Assembly (NCBI RefSeq): GCF_027497255.1
Contig: NZ_CP114903.1
Span: 3,100,001 to 3,164,000 of the forward strand
Reading direction: 5' to 3'
Origin: Micromonospora sp. WMMD882
GTDB lineage: Bacteria > Actinomycetota > Actinomycetes > Mycobacteriales > Micromonosporaceae
Length of the DNA stretch: 64,000 bases
The notes under the pieces are model-generated. The model was given only the letters and a program-made list of their open reading frames with translations, ran no database searches and was not told the DNA's origin. This document shows positions 55,455-63,252 of this stretch, piece by piece; the stretch's first letter is position 1, and every line of letters begins with the position of its first letter. Both the position numbers and the translations under genes were made by a program.

Positions 55455-56232
55455 ACGCCCCCAGCGCGTCGACGGCGCGCAGCTCGTCGGGGGTGAGGGA
55501 GAAGGTGAAGATCTCGGCGTTGGCGCGGATCCGGTCGGGCGTGGCCGACTTCGGAATCACCACGATCTCGTGGTCGACGTGCCAGCGCAGCACCACCTGG
55601 GCCGGGGTGACCCCGTGCGCCTCGGCGATCCGGGTCAGCGCCGGGTCACCCAGGTCGGTGGACCTGAACGGGCTGTAGCCCTCCAGCACGATGCCGCGTT
55701 CCCGGTGCTCGGCCAGCCGCGCGGCGTCGTACAGCGCCGGCGCCCAGCGGATCTGGTTGACCGCGGGCGCCTCGGCGGTCCGCCCGATCAGCTCGTCCAG
55801 TTGCGTGGTGGCGTAGTTGCTCACCCCGACCGCCCGGGTCAGCCCCTCGTCCCGCAGCTCCAGCAGCCGCTGCCACATGCCCACCCCGTCGTCGGCCGGG
55901 GGCCAGTGGATCAGCCAGAGGTCGAGGTGGTCGACGCCGAGCGCGGCCAGGCTCGCCTCCAGCGTCTCCCGTTCCCGGCCCACCCGTTCGGCCGGGATCT
56001 TGGTGGTGACGAAGACGTCCTCCCGCCGCAGGCCGCTGTCCCGCAGCGCCTGGCCGACCTCGGACTCGTTGCCGTACATGGTGGCGGTGTCGAGGTGCCG
56101 GTAGCCGGCGTCCAGGGCGGCCAGGACGGCGTCCCGCCCGGCCGACCCGGTCAACTGCCAGGTGCCGAAGCCGAGCAGCGGCATCCGGACCTCGCCGGAG
56201 AGCGTGACGGTGGGCTGGTCGGAGTCGTTCAT
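55453..56232 (-). CDS. Aldo/keto reductase (2,5-diketogluconate reductase-like)
   Basis: A 259-residue NADPH reductase: GFGTWQLTG, YRHLDTATMYGNE (Asp and Tyr), TTKIP (Lys), LWLIHWP (His), GVSNYATTQLDEL and IPKSATPDRIRAN, all tetrad and cofactor residues. This subfamily reduces 2,5-diketo-D-gluconate or short aldehydes; the exact substrate is uncertain. Confidence 0.93.
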   Translation of the reverse strand: MNDSDQPTVTLSGEVRMPLLGFGTWQLTGSAGRDAVLAALDAGYRHLDTATMYGNESEVGQALRDSGLRREDVFVTTKIPAERVGRERETLEASLAALGVDHLDLWLIHWPPADDGVGMWQRLLELRDEGLTRAVGVSNYATTQLDELIGRTAEAPAVNQIRWAPALYDAARLAEHRERGIVLEGYSPFRSTDLGDPALTRIAEAHGVTPAQVVLRWHVDHEIVVIPKSATPDRIRANAEIFTFSLTPDELRAVDALGA

Positions 56233-56370
56233 GGCCCCGACGTACCCGGGACGTGCCCGCCCATGCCGGCAGAGTGGCCGCCGGTTCCGCCGGGCCGCCC
56301 GGCGAGCCCGGCCGCCGGCAGCGCCGACCGGCCGCCACGGGCAGCGCCGTGCCACCTAGTCGGCGGGCGG

Positions 56371-58152
56371 TCAGTCAGCCCCGGGCTCGGTGAGCCGCCA
56401 GGCCGCGTTGACCAGCCCGATGTGGGACAACGCCTGGGGGAAGTTGCCGAGCTGAGCGCCGGTGACCGGGTCCACCTGCTCGGCGAGCAGCCCGACGTCG
56501 TTGGCGTGCCCGACGGCCCCGGCGAAGACCGCCTCGGCCCCGGTCCGCTCACCGGCCAACGCCAGGCACTGCGTCAGCCAGAACGAGCAGAGCAGGAACC
56601 CGCCCGGGTCCCCGGCCCAGCGCCGGACCAGCCCGCCCGGCGCGCCGAGCTGCCGTTGCACCGCCGCGACGGTGGCCCGCATCCGGGGGTCGGTGGCCGG
56701 CAGGAACCGCACCACGGGCAGGTAGAGGACGGAGGCGTCCAGCTCGTCGGAGCCGAACGCGCCGGTGTACGCGCCGACCCGCTCGTTCCAGCCGCGTTCC
56801 AGCACCGTCGCCCGGATCTCGTCGCGGACCGCCGCCCACCGGGCCGGGTCGGCCCCGCGTCCGAGGCGCGGCGCGAGCCGTACCGCGAGGTCCATGGTCA
56901 CCCAGCACAACGCCTTGGACGACAGGTGGTGCCGCTCGTCGTCCCGCAGCTCCCACATGCCCCGGTCGGGCAGCCGCCAGGTCGCGGCGACCTGCTCGGT
57001 CAACCCGACCACCATCTCCCGCACCTCCGGGTCCAGCCGCTCGCCGAGCTGGTCGCGCAGCCGCCACACCGCCGACACCAGCTCACCGGGCACGTCCAGT
57101 TGCCGCTGCCGCCAGGCGTCGTTGCCGACCCGCACCGGCCGGCTGCCCGCGAAGCCGCGCAGTTGCGCGTAGTCGTGCTCGGCCAGCTCCCGTTCCCCCT
57201 CCAGGCCGAACAGCACCGGCACCGGAGCCGACCCGAGCCGGCCGATCGACCGGGCCGCCCAGGCGAAGAGGCGGGACGTCTCGTCCGGGCAGGCGGCCAC
57301 CCAGAGCGCGTGCAGGGTCATCGCGAAGTCGCGCAGCCACGAGTAGCGGTAGTCGTAGTTGCGGTCCCCGCCGAGCCGCTCGGGCAGCGACGTGGTGAGA
57401 GCGGCGGCCGCCGCGCCGCTGCGGGCGTACGTGAGCCCCTGCAACACGGTGGCGCTGTGCCGGACCAGCCCGGCGTGCCGGCCCCGGTAGTGGTGCGTCG
57501 CGCGGAACGCCTGCCAGGCCAGCACGGTGTCGGCGAGCGCGGCGACCGGGTCCAGCCGGGCCGGCTCACCCCGGTAGACCGACGCGTACGCCAGGTCGAA
57601 GCCGATCCGCTGACCGGCGGAGACGGCGAAGTCGGCGCGGACCCGGTCGTGGTCGGCCCGCAGCGGGACCCCGCCGCGCAGCACCAGCGCCACCGGGCCG
57701 GCCTCGGCGCGCACCCCGCCGTCGGGCAGTTCCCGCAGGTACGGCGTGAGCAGCCCGTACTCGGGGCGGGGGGTGAGGTCCAGCCGCATCGGCACCCGGC
57801 CGGTCAGGCCCTCGACCACCCGGACCAGCACGGCCGGCGAGTTCAGGCCGAGCTGGTGCCCGCGGGCCCCCGGCTCGGCGGCCAGCGCGTCGGTGACCGC
57901 CACGCTGCCCTCCGGGGTGTGGTGGACGGTCCGCAGCACCAGGGTGTCCGCCAGGTACGCCCGCTCCACCCGGCTCGGGGCGACCGGGGCGAGCCGCCAC
58001 GACCCGGCGGCGTCGTCGAGGAGCCGGCCGAGCACCGCCGGCGAGTCGAACCGGTCCGGGCACCACCAGTCGACCGAGCCGTCCCGACCGACCAGCGCGC
58101 CGGAGCGGCAGTCGGAGAGGAAGCCGTAGTCGGAGATGGCCGGCCGGTCCAC
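56371..58152 (-). CDS. GH15-type glucoamylase/trehalase-like protein
   Basis: A 593-residue cytosolic protein (no signal peptide). N-terminal beta domain (ISDYGFLSDCRSGALVGRDGSVDWW) and (alpha/alpha)6 barrel with GDRNYDYRYSWLRDFAMTL, DRGMWELRDDERHH (catalytic Glu) and FLLCSFWLTQCLALAGE (second acid region). Mycobacterial homologues of this group are trehalases, so trehalose cleavage is as likely as glucan hydrolysis. GTG start. Confidence 0.9.
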   Translation of the reverse strand: MDRPAISDYGFLSDCRSGALVGRDGSVDWWCPDRFDSPAVLGRLLDDAAGSWRLAPVAPSRVERAYLADTLVLRTVHHTPEGSVAVTDALAAEPGARGHQLGLNSPAVLVRVVEGLTGRVPMRLDLTPRPEYGLLTPYLRELPDGGVRAEAGPVALVLRGGVPLRADHDRVRADFAVSAGQRIGFDLAYASVYRGEPARLDPVAALADTVLAWQAFRATHHYRGRHAGLVRHSATVLQGLTYARSGAAAAALTTSLPERLGGDRNYDYRYSWLRDFAMTLHALWVAACPDETSRLFAWAARSIGRLGSAPVPVLFGLEGERELAEHDYAQLRGFAGSRPVRVGNDAWRQRQLDVPGELVSAVWRLRDQLGERLDPEVREMVVGLTEQVAATWRLPDRGMWELRDDERHHLSSKALCWVTMDLAVRLAPRLGRGADPARWAAVRDEIRATVLERGWNERVGAYTGAFGSDELDASVLYLPVVRFLPATDPRMRATVAAVQRQLGAPGGLVRRWAGDPGGFLLCSFWLTQCLALAGERTGAEAVFAGAVGHANDVGLLAEQVDPVTGAQLGNFPQALSHIGLVNAAWRLTEPGAD

Positions 58153-58191
58153 CCGGCCGGCGTACCCCGATCCGCCGCGTTCAGGCCCGCC

Positions 58192-58584
58192 TCAGGCGGT
58201 GGGTGGCTCGTCCCTGCCGGCGGCCTCCATCTCGTCGGCCTCCTCCTTGGTCCGGTGCACGGCCTGGTCGGCGTGCTCGGGCGGACCGTAGACGGTGTAC
58301 AGGACCAGCGGGTTCGGCCCGGTGTTGACGAAGTTGTGCCGGGTGCCGGCCGGCACCACCACCAGGTCGCCCTGGACGACGGCCTTCGTCTCGCCGCCGA
58401 CCCGCGCCTCGGCCGTGCCGCTGACGAAGGTCAGGATCTGGTCGATGCCCTCGTGCACCTCCTCGCCGATCTCCCCGCCCGGTGGGATGGTCATGATGAC
58501 GAGTTGGGTCTGCTCACCGGTCCACAGCACCCGCCGGAAGTCCGGGCTCTGCTCGGCGACGGTGGCGATCGTGTAGTGCTCCAT
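58192..58584 (-). CDS. Cupin domain protein
   Basis: A 130-residue single-domain cupin: motif 1 GGEIGEEVHEGIDQILTFVSG (His and Glu ligands), motif 2 LVVVPAGTRHNFVNTG (His). It probably binds one divalent metal. The C-terminus is acidic and charged (RTKEEADEMEAAG). No substrate can be given. ATG 58584; TATGGG lies 6 bases upstream, a weak leaderless promoter. Confidence 0.88.
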   Translation of the reverse strand: MEHYTIATVAEQSPDFRRVLWTGEQTQLVIMTIPPGGEIGEEVHEGIDQILTFVSGTAEARVGGETKAVVQGDLVVVPAGTRHNFVNTGPNPLVLYTVYGPPEHADQAVHRTKEEADEMEAAGRDEPPTA

Positions 58585-58942
58585 GCCCGCCCCATACCCG
58601 GCGACGGCCGGGTCCACGCCGGGACCACCGAAGGGTGGAGTTCTCCACACCTACCAGGTTTGGCCGACCCGGAAGCGGGCATCATGCGAAGCAGCACGGA
58701 CCGACGGCGCAGGCCGGTTCGGTCGAGCCAGGTCCCCGCTGGCGTACCGCCCGAAGGCTGCGACGGTGGGAGACGGTCAGAGCGGCGGCGACGTGCCGGC
58801 GGCAGCCGGACGCCGCCGCACGCTCATGTCCGCCGCCGGTCGCTCCGCACGCGCCACCTCCGGTATCGTATCCACGTTGGCAAATACGATCGGGTGCTCG
58901 CGCCTGCCGGGCGCAGCGGTCCGGCGTCGAAGGAGAGTCCCC
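58585..58942. other. 358-base gap upstream of the GH30 gene
   Basis: No credible ORF. It holds an ATCGTAT...ATACGAT inverted repeat (58865-58890) about 55 bases before the GH30 start, and short GC-rich stretches. Nothing else recognised. Confidence 0.5.
58865..58890. promoter_or_regulatory. Inverted repeat, candidate operator of GH30
   Basis: ATCGTAT (58865-58871) and ATACGAT (58884-58890) are perfect inverted arms 12 bases apart, in an AT-richer patch. A regulator site or an alternative hairpin; the regulator is unknown. Confidence 0.35.
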
Positions 58943-60352
58943 GTGCTCCGCTCCCCCAGCCTGGTGACCGCCGTCGTGGTCGCCGCCGTCCTGACGACCG
59001 CGCCCGCGCACGCCGGCCCCCCGGCCGGCATCGACCTCGACCGCGGTGAGCGGCACCAGACCATCGACGGCTTCGGCTACTCGATCGCCTTCCAGCGCGG
59101 CTCGCTGGTGCACAACCTGTCCGAGCAGAAGCGGGAGGCCGCCCTCGACCTGCTCCTGGACCGCCGCGTCGGCGCGGCCCCGACCATCCTGCGCCTCGGC
59201 ATCGGCTCGTCGGCGACCACCGAGTACGACAAGATGCTGTCCATCCAGCCCACCGACCCCGGCGGCCCGGACGCCACCCCGGACTACCGGTGGGACGGCT
59301 GGGACGGCGGCCAGGTCTGGTACGTCAAGGAGGCCCGCAGGCGCGGCGTCGACCGGTTCTACGCCGACGCCTGGAGCGCCCCCGGGTACATGAAGGACAA
59401 CGGCGTCGACATCAACGGCGGCCAGCTCTGCGGCCTCCAGGGCGTCTCCTGCGCCAGCGGCGACTGGCGCGAGGCGTACGCCCGCTACCTGGTGCAGTAC
59501 ACCCGGTTCTACCGCCAGGAAGGCATCCGGATCGACGAGCTCGGGTTCACCAACGAGCCCGACTGGACCGCCCCGTACGCCTCGATGCGGTTCACCCCGG
59601 CCCAGGCCACCGAGTTCCTCAAGGTGCTCGGCCCGATCGCCCGGTCCGCCGGGGTACGGGTGGCCTGCTGCGACTCGTTCGGCTGGCAGCAGTCCGACCC
59701 GTACGCCCGGGCCGTCGAGGCGGACCCGGAGGCCCGCCGGCACCTGTCCCTGTTCACCGGGCACGGCTACGCCAGCCCGGCGGACCGGCCGCTGCCCACC
59801 ACCGCCCGGACCTGGATGTCGGAGTGGGCCCCGTCCAGTGTCGCCGACGGCTGGAACGAGGCCTGGGACAGCGGCAAGGAGACCGACGGCATCCGGGTCG
59901 CGCTGCGGATCCACGACACCCTGGCGCTGGCCGACAGCAGCGCCTTCGTCTACTGGCTCGGGTCCTCCCGGGGCGCGACGGCCGCCCTGATCCAGGTCGA
60001 CGACGCCAACGACACCTTCCGCGTGTCGTCCCGCCTCTACGCGTTCGCCGCGTACAGTCGGTTCGTCCGCCCCGGCGCGGTCCGGATCGGAGCGCACGGC
60101 CCGCAGGACGGCCTGAAGGTCTCCGCGTACCGCAACGTCGACGGCTCCGAGGTCGTCCAGGTCGTCAACACCACCGACACGACCGTCTCCACCACCGTCG
60201 ACCTGGCCCGGCCGACCGTCTACCGGACCGACGCCAGCCACGACCTCGCGCCCGTGCCCGACGCGGTCACCCGGCGCGGACCCCACCCGACGGTCGAGCT
60301 GGCGCCCCGCTCGCTGACCACGCTGGTCAGCCGGCGGCCCGGCCGGGACTGA
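58943..60352 (+). CDS. Secreted GH30 glycoside hydrolase
   Basis: A 469-residue exported enzyme. Signal peptide (residues 1-24, ends AHA), then a TIM barrel with GFGYSIAFQRGS, RLGIGSS, acid/base Glu in GFTNEPDW and nucleophile Glu in TWMSEWAP, then a C-terminal beta domain (VVQVVNTTDTTV). GH30 enzymes cut xylan, beta-1,6-glucan or galactan; the subfamily is not clear. The GTG start follows AAGGAGAG. Confidence 0.9.
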   Translation: MLRSPSLVTAVVVAAVLTTAPAHAGPPAGIDLDRGERHQTIDGFGYSIAFQRGSLVHNLSEQKREAALDLLLDRRVGAAPTILRLGIGSSATTEYDKMLSIQPTDPGGPDATPDYRWDGWDGGQVWYVKEARRRGVDRFYADAWSAPGYMKDNGVDINGGQLCGLQGVSCASGDWREAYARYLVQYTRFYRQEGIRIDELGFTNEPDWTAPYASMRFTPAQATEFLKVLGPIARSAGVRVACCDSFGWQQSDPYARAVEADPEARRHLSLFTGHGYASPADRPLPTTARTWMSEWAPSSVADGWNEAWDSGKETDGIRVALRIHDTLALADSSAFVYWLGSSRGATAALIQVDDANDTFRVSSRLYAFAAYSRFVRPGAVRIGAHGPQDGLKVSAYRNVDGSEVVQVVNTTDTTVSTTVDLARPTVYRTDASHDLAPVPDAVTRRGPHPTVELAPRSLTTLVSRRPGRD

Positions 60353-60433
60353 CCCTCCGGCCCCTCCCCCGACCAGTCGTCGCCGACCACAATGGAAGGT
60401 CGACGACCGGGACCGGCAGCGGGGAGGACCAGG

Positions 60434-61552
60434 GTGAGTCAGGAGAGCGGGCCACCACCGGCGGGCACGGTTCCGGCGGGCACGGCGTGGGCGCGCGCGC
60501 CCCGGCTCCGGCTGGTGGCGTTGACGGTCGTGCTGACCCTGCTGGCGGTGGCCCTGGTCCCGGTCGTGCTCGGCTTCGGCCCGCCCACCCGGGACGAGCT
60601 GCTGGAGCAGGCCGGTCTCAAGGGCAAACACGAGCTGCTGATCGGCGTCAAGGACGACCAGCCCGGCGTCGCGCAGTCCCTCGCCGGCGGCGGCTGGCGC
60701 GGGTTCGACATCGACATCGCCTACCTGATCGCCGGCTACCTCGGCTTCGAGCGCAGCCAGGTGGTGCTGCTGCCGATCGAGAGCGAGGACCGGGCCCGCC
60801 GCCAGGCCTTCTACCGGGACCGGTTCGTCGCCGTCGACCTGGTGATCGCCTCCTACAGCATCACCGAGGAACGCGAGAAGGAGGGCGCGCTGTTCTCCGC
60901 GCCGTACCTGCACACCGAGCAGTCGGTGATCACGGCCGCCACCGAGAAGGGCCCGGTGAGCAGCCTGGAGGACCTCCAGGGTCGGCGGGTGTGCACGCTG
61001 ACCACCTCGACCTCGCAGGCCCGGCTCCGGGAGGCCGGCACCCGGCCGGTCGGTCGCAACCGGATCAGCGAGTGCGTCCAGGCCCTCTACGACGGCGCCG
61101 TCGACGCGGTCACCACGGACGCGGCGATCCTGGCCGGTTTCGTCACCGGCCGGCAGGGCGACAACCCGTTCCCCGCCACCCTGGTCGGCCCCAAACCACT
61201 GCGCCACTGGGACATCGGCTCGTCCCCGCAGGAAAAATGGGGGGTCAACGCCGCCAACCGGCCCCTGCGTGATCTGGTGGATCTCGCGCTGCACGCCTCG
61301 GGCACCGACCCCGCCGACCGGAGCTGGGAGGACGCGTACGACGCCAACCTGCGCTGGCAGCAGCCGTACAACCTGCCCCAGCCGGTGGCGGAGGAGCAGC
61401 AGCCCGAGCCGAGGAACGTGGAGGTACGGCAGTGGCCGTGGGAGAGGTTCGCGCTACCGCCGCCGGGTCACCCCGGATCACCGCCGGCCCCGGCAAGAGC
61501 GCCCGCCCGCGCCGTGCCGCCGGGGCGCGGCAGGCGCAACAGTGGCTGCTGA
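60434..61552 (+). CDS. Membrane-anchored GlnH-like solute-binding protein
   Basis: A 372-residue protein with a membrane anchor (about residues 20-40, no lipobox Cys) and a type 3 solute-binding fold: LLIGVKDDQPGVAQ, GFDIDIAYLIAGYLG, DLVIASYSITEEREKEGALFSAPYL, SLEDLQGRRVCTLTTSTSQ, VDAVTTDAAILAGF. Its pattern is close to mycobacterial GlnH, which senses Asp/Glu together with GlnX. No ABC permease or ATPase is near. GTG 60434 follows GGGGAGG. The last 121 bases overlap the next gene. Confidence 0.85.
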   Translation: MSQESGPPPAGTVPAGTAWARAPRLRLVALTVVLTLLAVALVPVVLGFGPPTRDELLEQAGLKGKHELLIGVKDDQPGVAQSLAGGGWRGFDIDIAYLIAGYLGFERSQVVLLPIESEDRARRQAFYRDRFVAVDLVIASYSITEEREKEGALFSAPYLHTEQSVITAATEKGPVSSLEDLQGRRVCTLTTSTSQARLREAGTRPVGRNRISECVQALYDGAVDAVTTDAAILAGFVTGRQGDNPFPATLVGPKPLRHWDIGSSPQEKWGVNAANRPLRDLVDLALHASGTDPADRSWEDAYDANLRWQQPYNLPQPVAEEQQPEPRNVEVRQWPWERFALPPPGHPGSPPAPARAPARAVPPGRGRRNSGC

Positions 61553-62517
61553 CGCTCCTGCCGGCGTTCCCCGTCCTGCTGCTGGTGCTGCGGCTGTGGC
61601 AGCTCAGCCGGCAGGACATGTCCACGATGCTGCTGCTGGTGCAGTACGTCAGTCCGCTCGGGATGCTCAGCGCCCTGCTCATCGCGCTGGTCTGGGCGGG
61701 GCCGCTGGCCGTGCTGGTGGTCGGGGTGCTCGGCCGGCTGCTGCGGCTGAGCGCGCCGGAACGGTTCGACCCGGAACGTTCGCTGCTGGCCTCCGGCACC
61801 GCCCGCACCCCCGGCTGGGTGCTCACCGGGGCGGTGGTGCTGGCCGCGCTCACCTGGCAACTGCGTTTCCTGCCGACGCTGCTGATGCTCGCCCTCTGGC
61901 TGCTCGCCCTGCGCACCCGCTACCTGTACCCGGAGCACCCCACCCGGCTCCTGCTGGTCGGCACGGCGCTGCCGGTGGCGGCGGGCGTGCTGACGTACGC
62001 GGTGCTCGGCCCGGCCGTCTGGGCGGCGGCGACGACGGGTGAATGGACCACCGCCGTGCTGCTCGCGGTGCCGCCGGCCGCCGGTCCGGTGCTGACCGGG
62101 CCGATCCCGGGCTGGATCGCGCCGGCGCTCACCCACGGCCTGGCCTACACGGTCGCCGCGGCCCTGCCGCTGGTGATGGGCGCGGTGTTCCTGCGCGTCC
62201 CGGTGCTGCCGGACGCCGCGGTGGAGGTGGCGGCGACCGACAGCGACCAGATGCCGGACGAGGTCGCGCTCGGTCAGTTGATCACCATGACCGACACCGC
62301 GACGGTGCTGCTGGACCAGGGCGGCACGGTGCGGTTCCTGCCCAACGGTCGGGTCCGGACGCAGACCCTCTGCCCGGAGGTCGCCCGCGCGCCGTTCAGC
62401 GTGGTGTCGGTGCACGGCTGGCCGGTGGAGGAGACCACCCTGGACTGGATGACGCCCCGCCGGCCGGTCGCCGCCCAGGATCCGCGCTGCGCCGGCCGCC
62501 CGGCCGGCGGCTCCTGA
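61432..62517 (+). CDS. Polytopic membrane protein, unknown
   Basis: A 361-residue protein with about seven membrane segments and an extracytoplasmic C-terminal part of about 100 residues (VAATDSDQMPDEVALGQLITMTD). No known family recognised. Its frame overlaps the binding protein by 121 bases, longer than usual, so the true start may be later; the first credible membrane helix begins near residue 38. With the solute-binding protein it may form a two-protein sensor, as GlnH-GlnX does; that is inference. Confidence 0.65.
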   Translation: MAVGEVRATAAGSPRITAGPGKSARPRRAAGARQAQQWLLTLLPAFPVLLLVLRLWQLSRQDMSTMLLLVQYVSPLGMLSALLIALVWAGPLAVLVVGVLGRLLRLSAPERFDPERSLLASGTARTPGWVLTGAVVLAALTWQLRFLPTLLMLALWLLALRTRYLYPEHPTRLLLVGTALPVAAGVLTYAVLGPAVWAAATTGEWTTAVLLAVPPAAGPVLTGPIPGWIAPALTHGLAYTVAAALPLVMGAVFLRVPVLPDAAVEVAATDSDQMPDEVALGQLITMTDTATVLLDQGGTVRFLPNGRVRTQTLCPEVARAPFSVVSVHGWPVEETTLDWMTPRRPVAAQDPRCAGRPAGGS

Positions 62518-62637
62518 CCGCCGGCGGTACCGGCTCAGGCCGGGTCGGTGGCGGCGCCGGAGCGCCCGGGGCGGCCGGCGTCGGACGGGAGCGATACGGT
62601 CGGCACCGCGGAACCGTCGACATCGGAGAGGGCGGCA

Positions 62638-62868
62638 ATGGTCGAGGTGGGCGCCGTCGCGTTCGGCTTCGTGCTGGGCTGGTGGCTGGGCTCGCGTACC
62701 GGCCGGCTCGCCGCCACCTGGCCGGGGTTGGCGCTGCTGGTCGCGGCCGGCCTGGTGGTGCAGGCCAACACCGGCCCGTCCGGGCTGCCGTGGGCGGCGC
62801 TCGGCCTGCTCACCGGCGTCGGCGCGGTCGTGTCGTTCCGCTGGGCGGTCCGGTCCGCCGGATCCTGA
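62638..62868 (+). CDS. Small three-TM membrane protein
   Basis: A 76-residue protein with three hydrophobic stretches (VGAVAFGFVLGWWLGS; WPGLALLVAAGLVV; PWAALGLLTGVGAVVSF). No motif. The start ATG follows GAGAGGG. It is followed by another small membrane gene after 12 bases. Confidence 0.55.
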   Translation: MVEVGAVAFGFVLGWWLGSRTGRLAATWPGLALLVAAGLVVQANTGPSGLPWAALGLLTGVGAVVSFRWAVRSAGS

Positions 62869-62880
62869 CGAGGGTGAGGG

Positions 62881-63252
62881 GTGCTCATGGTCCTGGCGCA
62901 GTGGGGAGCGCTGGCGTTCGGTGTGGTGATCGGGTGGTTCACGTACTTCGTGAACCGGCACCGGGCCGAGATACGGCTCGCCGACGTCGCCTCGATCCTG
63001 GGCGCGCTGGGCGGGGGCGTGGCGCTCACCCTCTTCCCCGAGCAGACCGACCTGTTCGCCGCGTACGGCCTGGGGCTGGCGATCGGCTTCTTCGGGTACT
63101 TCCTCCTGCTGGTCGTGCTGGTGCTGACCCAGCGGGGCTGGACGATGGCGTGGTTCCTGGACGGCCGACGGCCACCGCTGGACGGCCAGCTCGGCAGCGA
63201 CGGCAGCCGCCCGATGGACGCCCCGGAGATCAACCGGCGGGCCCGGGGCTGA
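62881..63252 (+). CDS. Small membrane protein, unknown
   Basis: A 123-residue protein with about three membrane segments (QWGALAFGVVIGWFTYFVN; ILGALGGGVALTLF; GLGLAIGFFGYFLLLVVLVL) and a soluble tail (GRRPPLDGQLG). The 3' end overlaps the convergent CHAT gene by 23 bases. Paired with 62638-62868. Function unknown. Confidence 0.6.
   Translation: MLMVLAQWGALAFGVVIGWFTYFVNRHRAEIRLADVASILGALGGGVALTLFPEQTDLFAAYGLGLAIGFFGYFLLLVVLVLTQRGWTMAWFLDGRRPPLDGQLGSDGSRPMDAPEINRRARG

Noticed and set aside
54472..59049. Very long open frame (about 1500 codons) on the plus strand across GH12, AKR, GH15 and cupin genes
   Set aside because: It is out of frame with GH12 and antisense to the others. Its product is low-complexity Arg/Pro/Gly/Gln, as expected from third-position GC bias.
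54293..60352. A natural product biosynthetic cluster including the FAD monooxygenase and LAL regulator
   Set aside because: No PKS, NRPS, terpene or RiPP core gene is present; neighbours are carbohydrate and respiratory genes.
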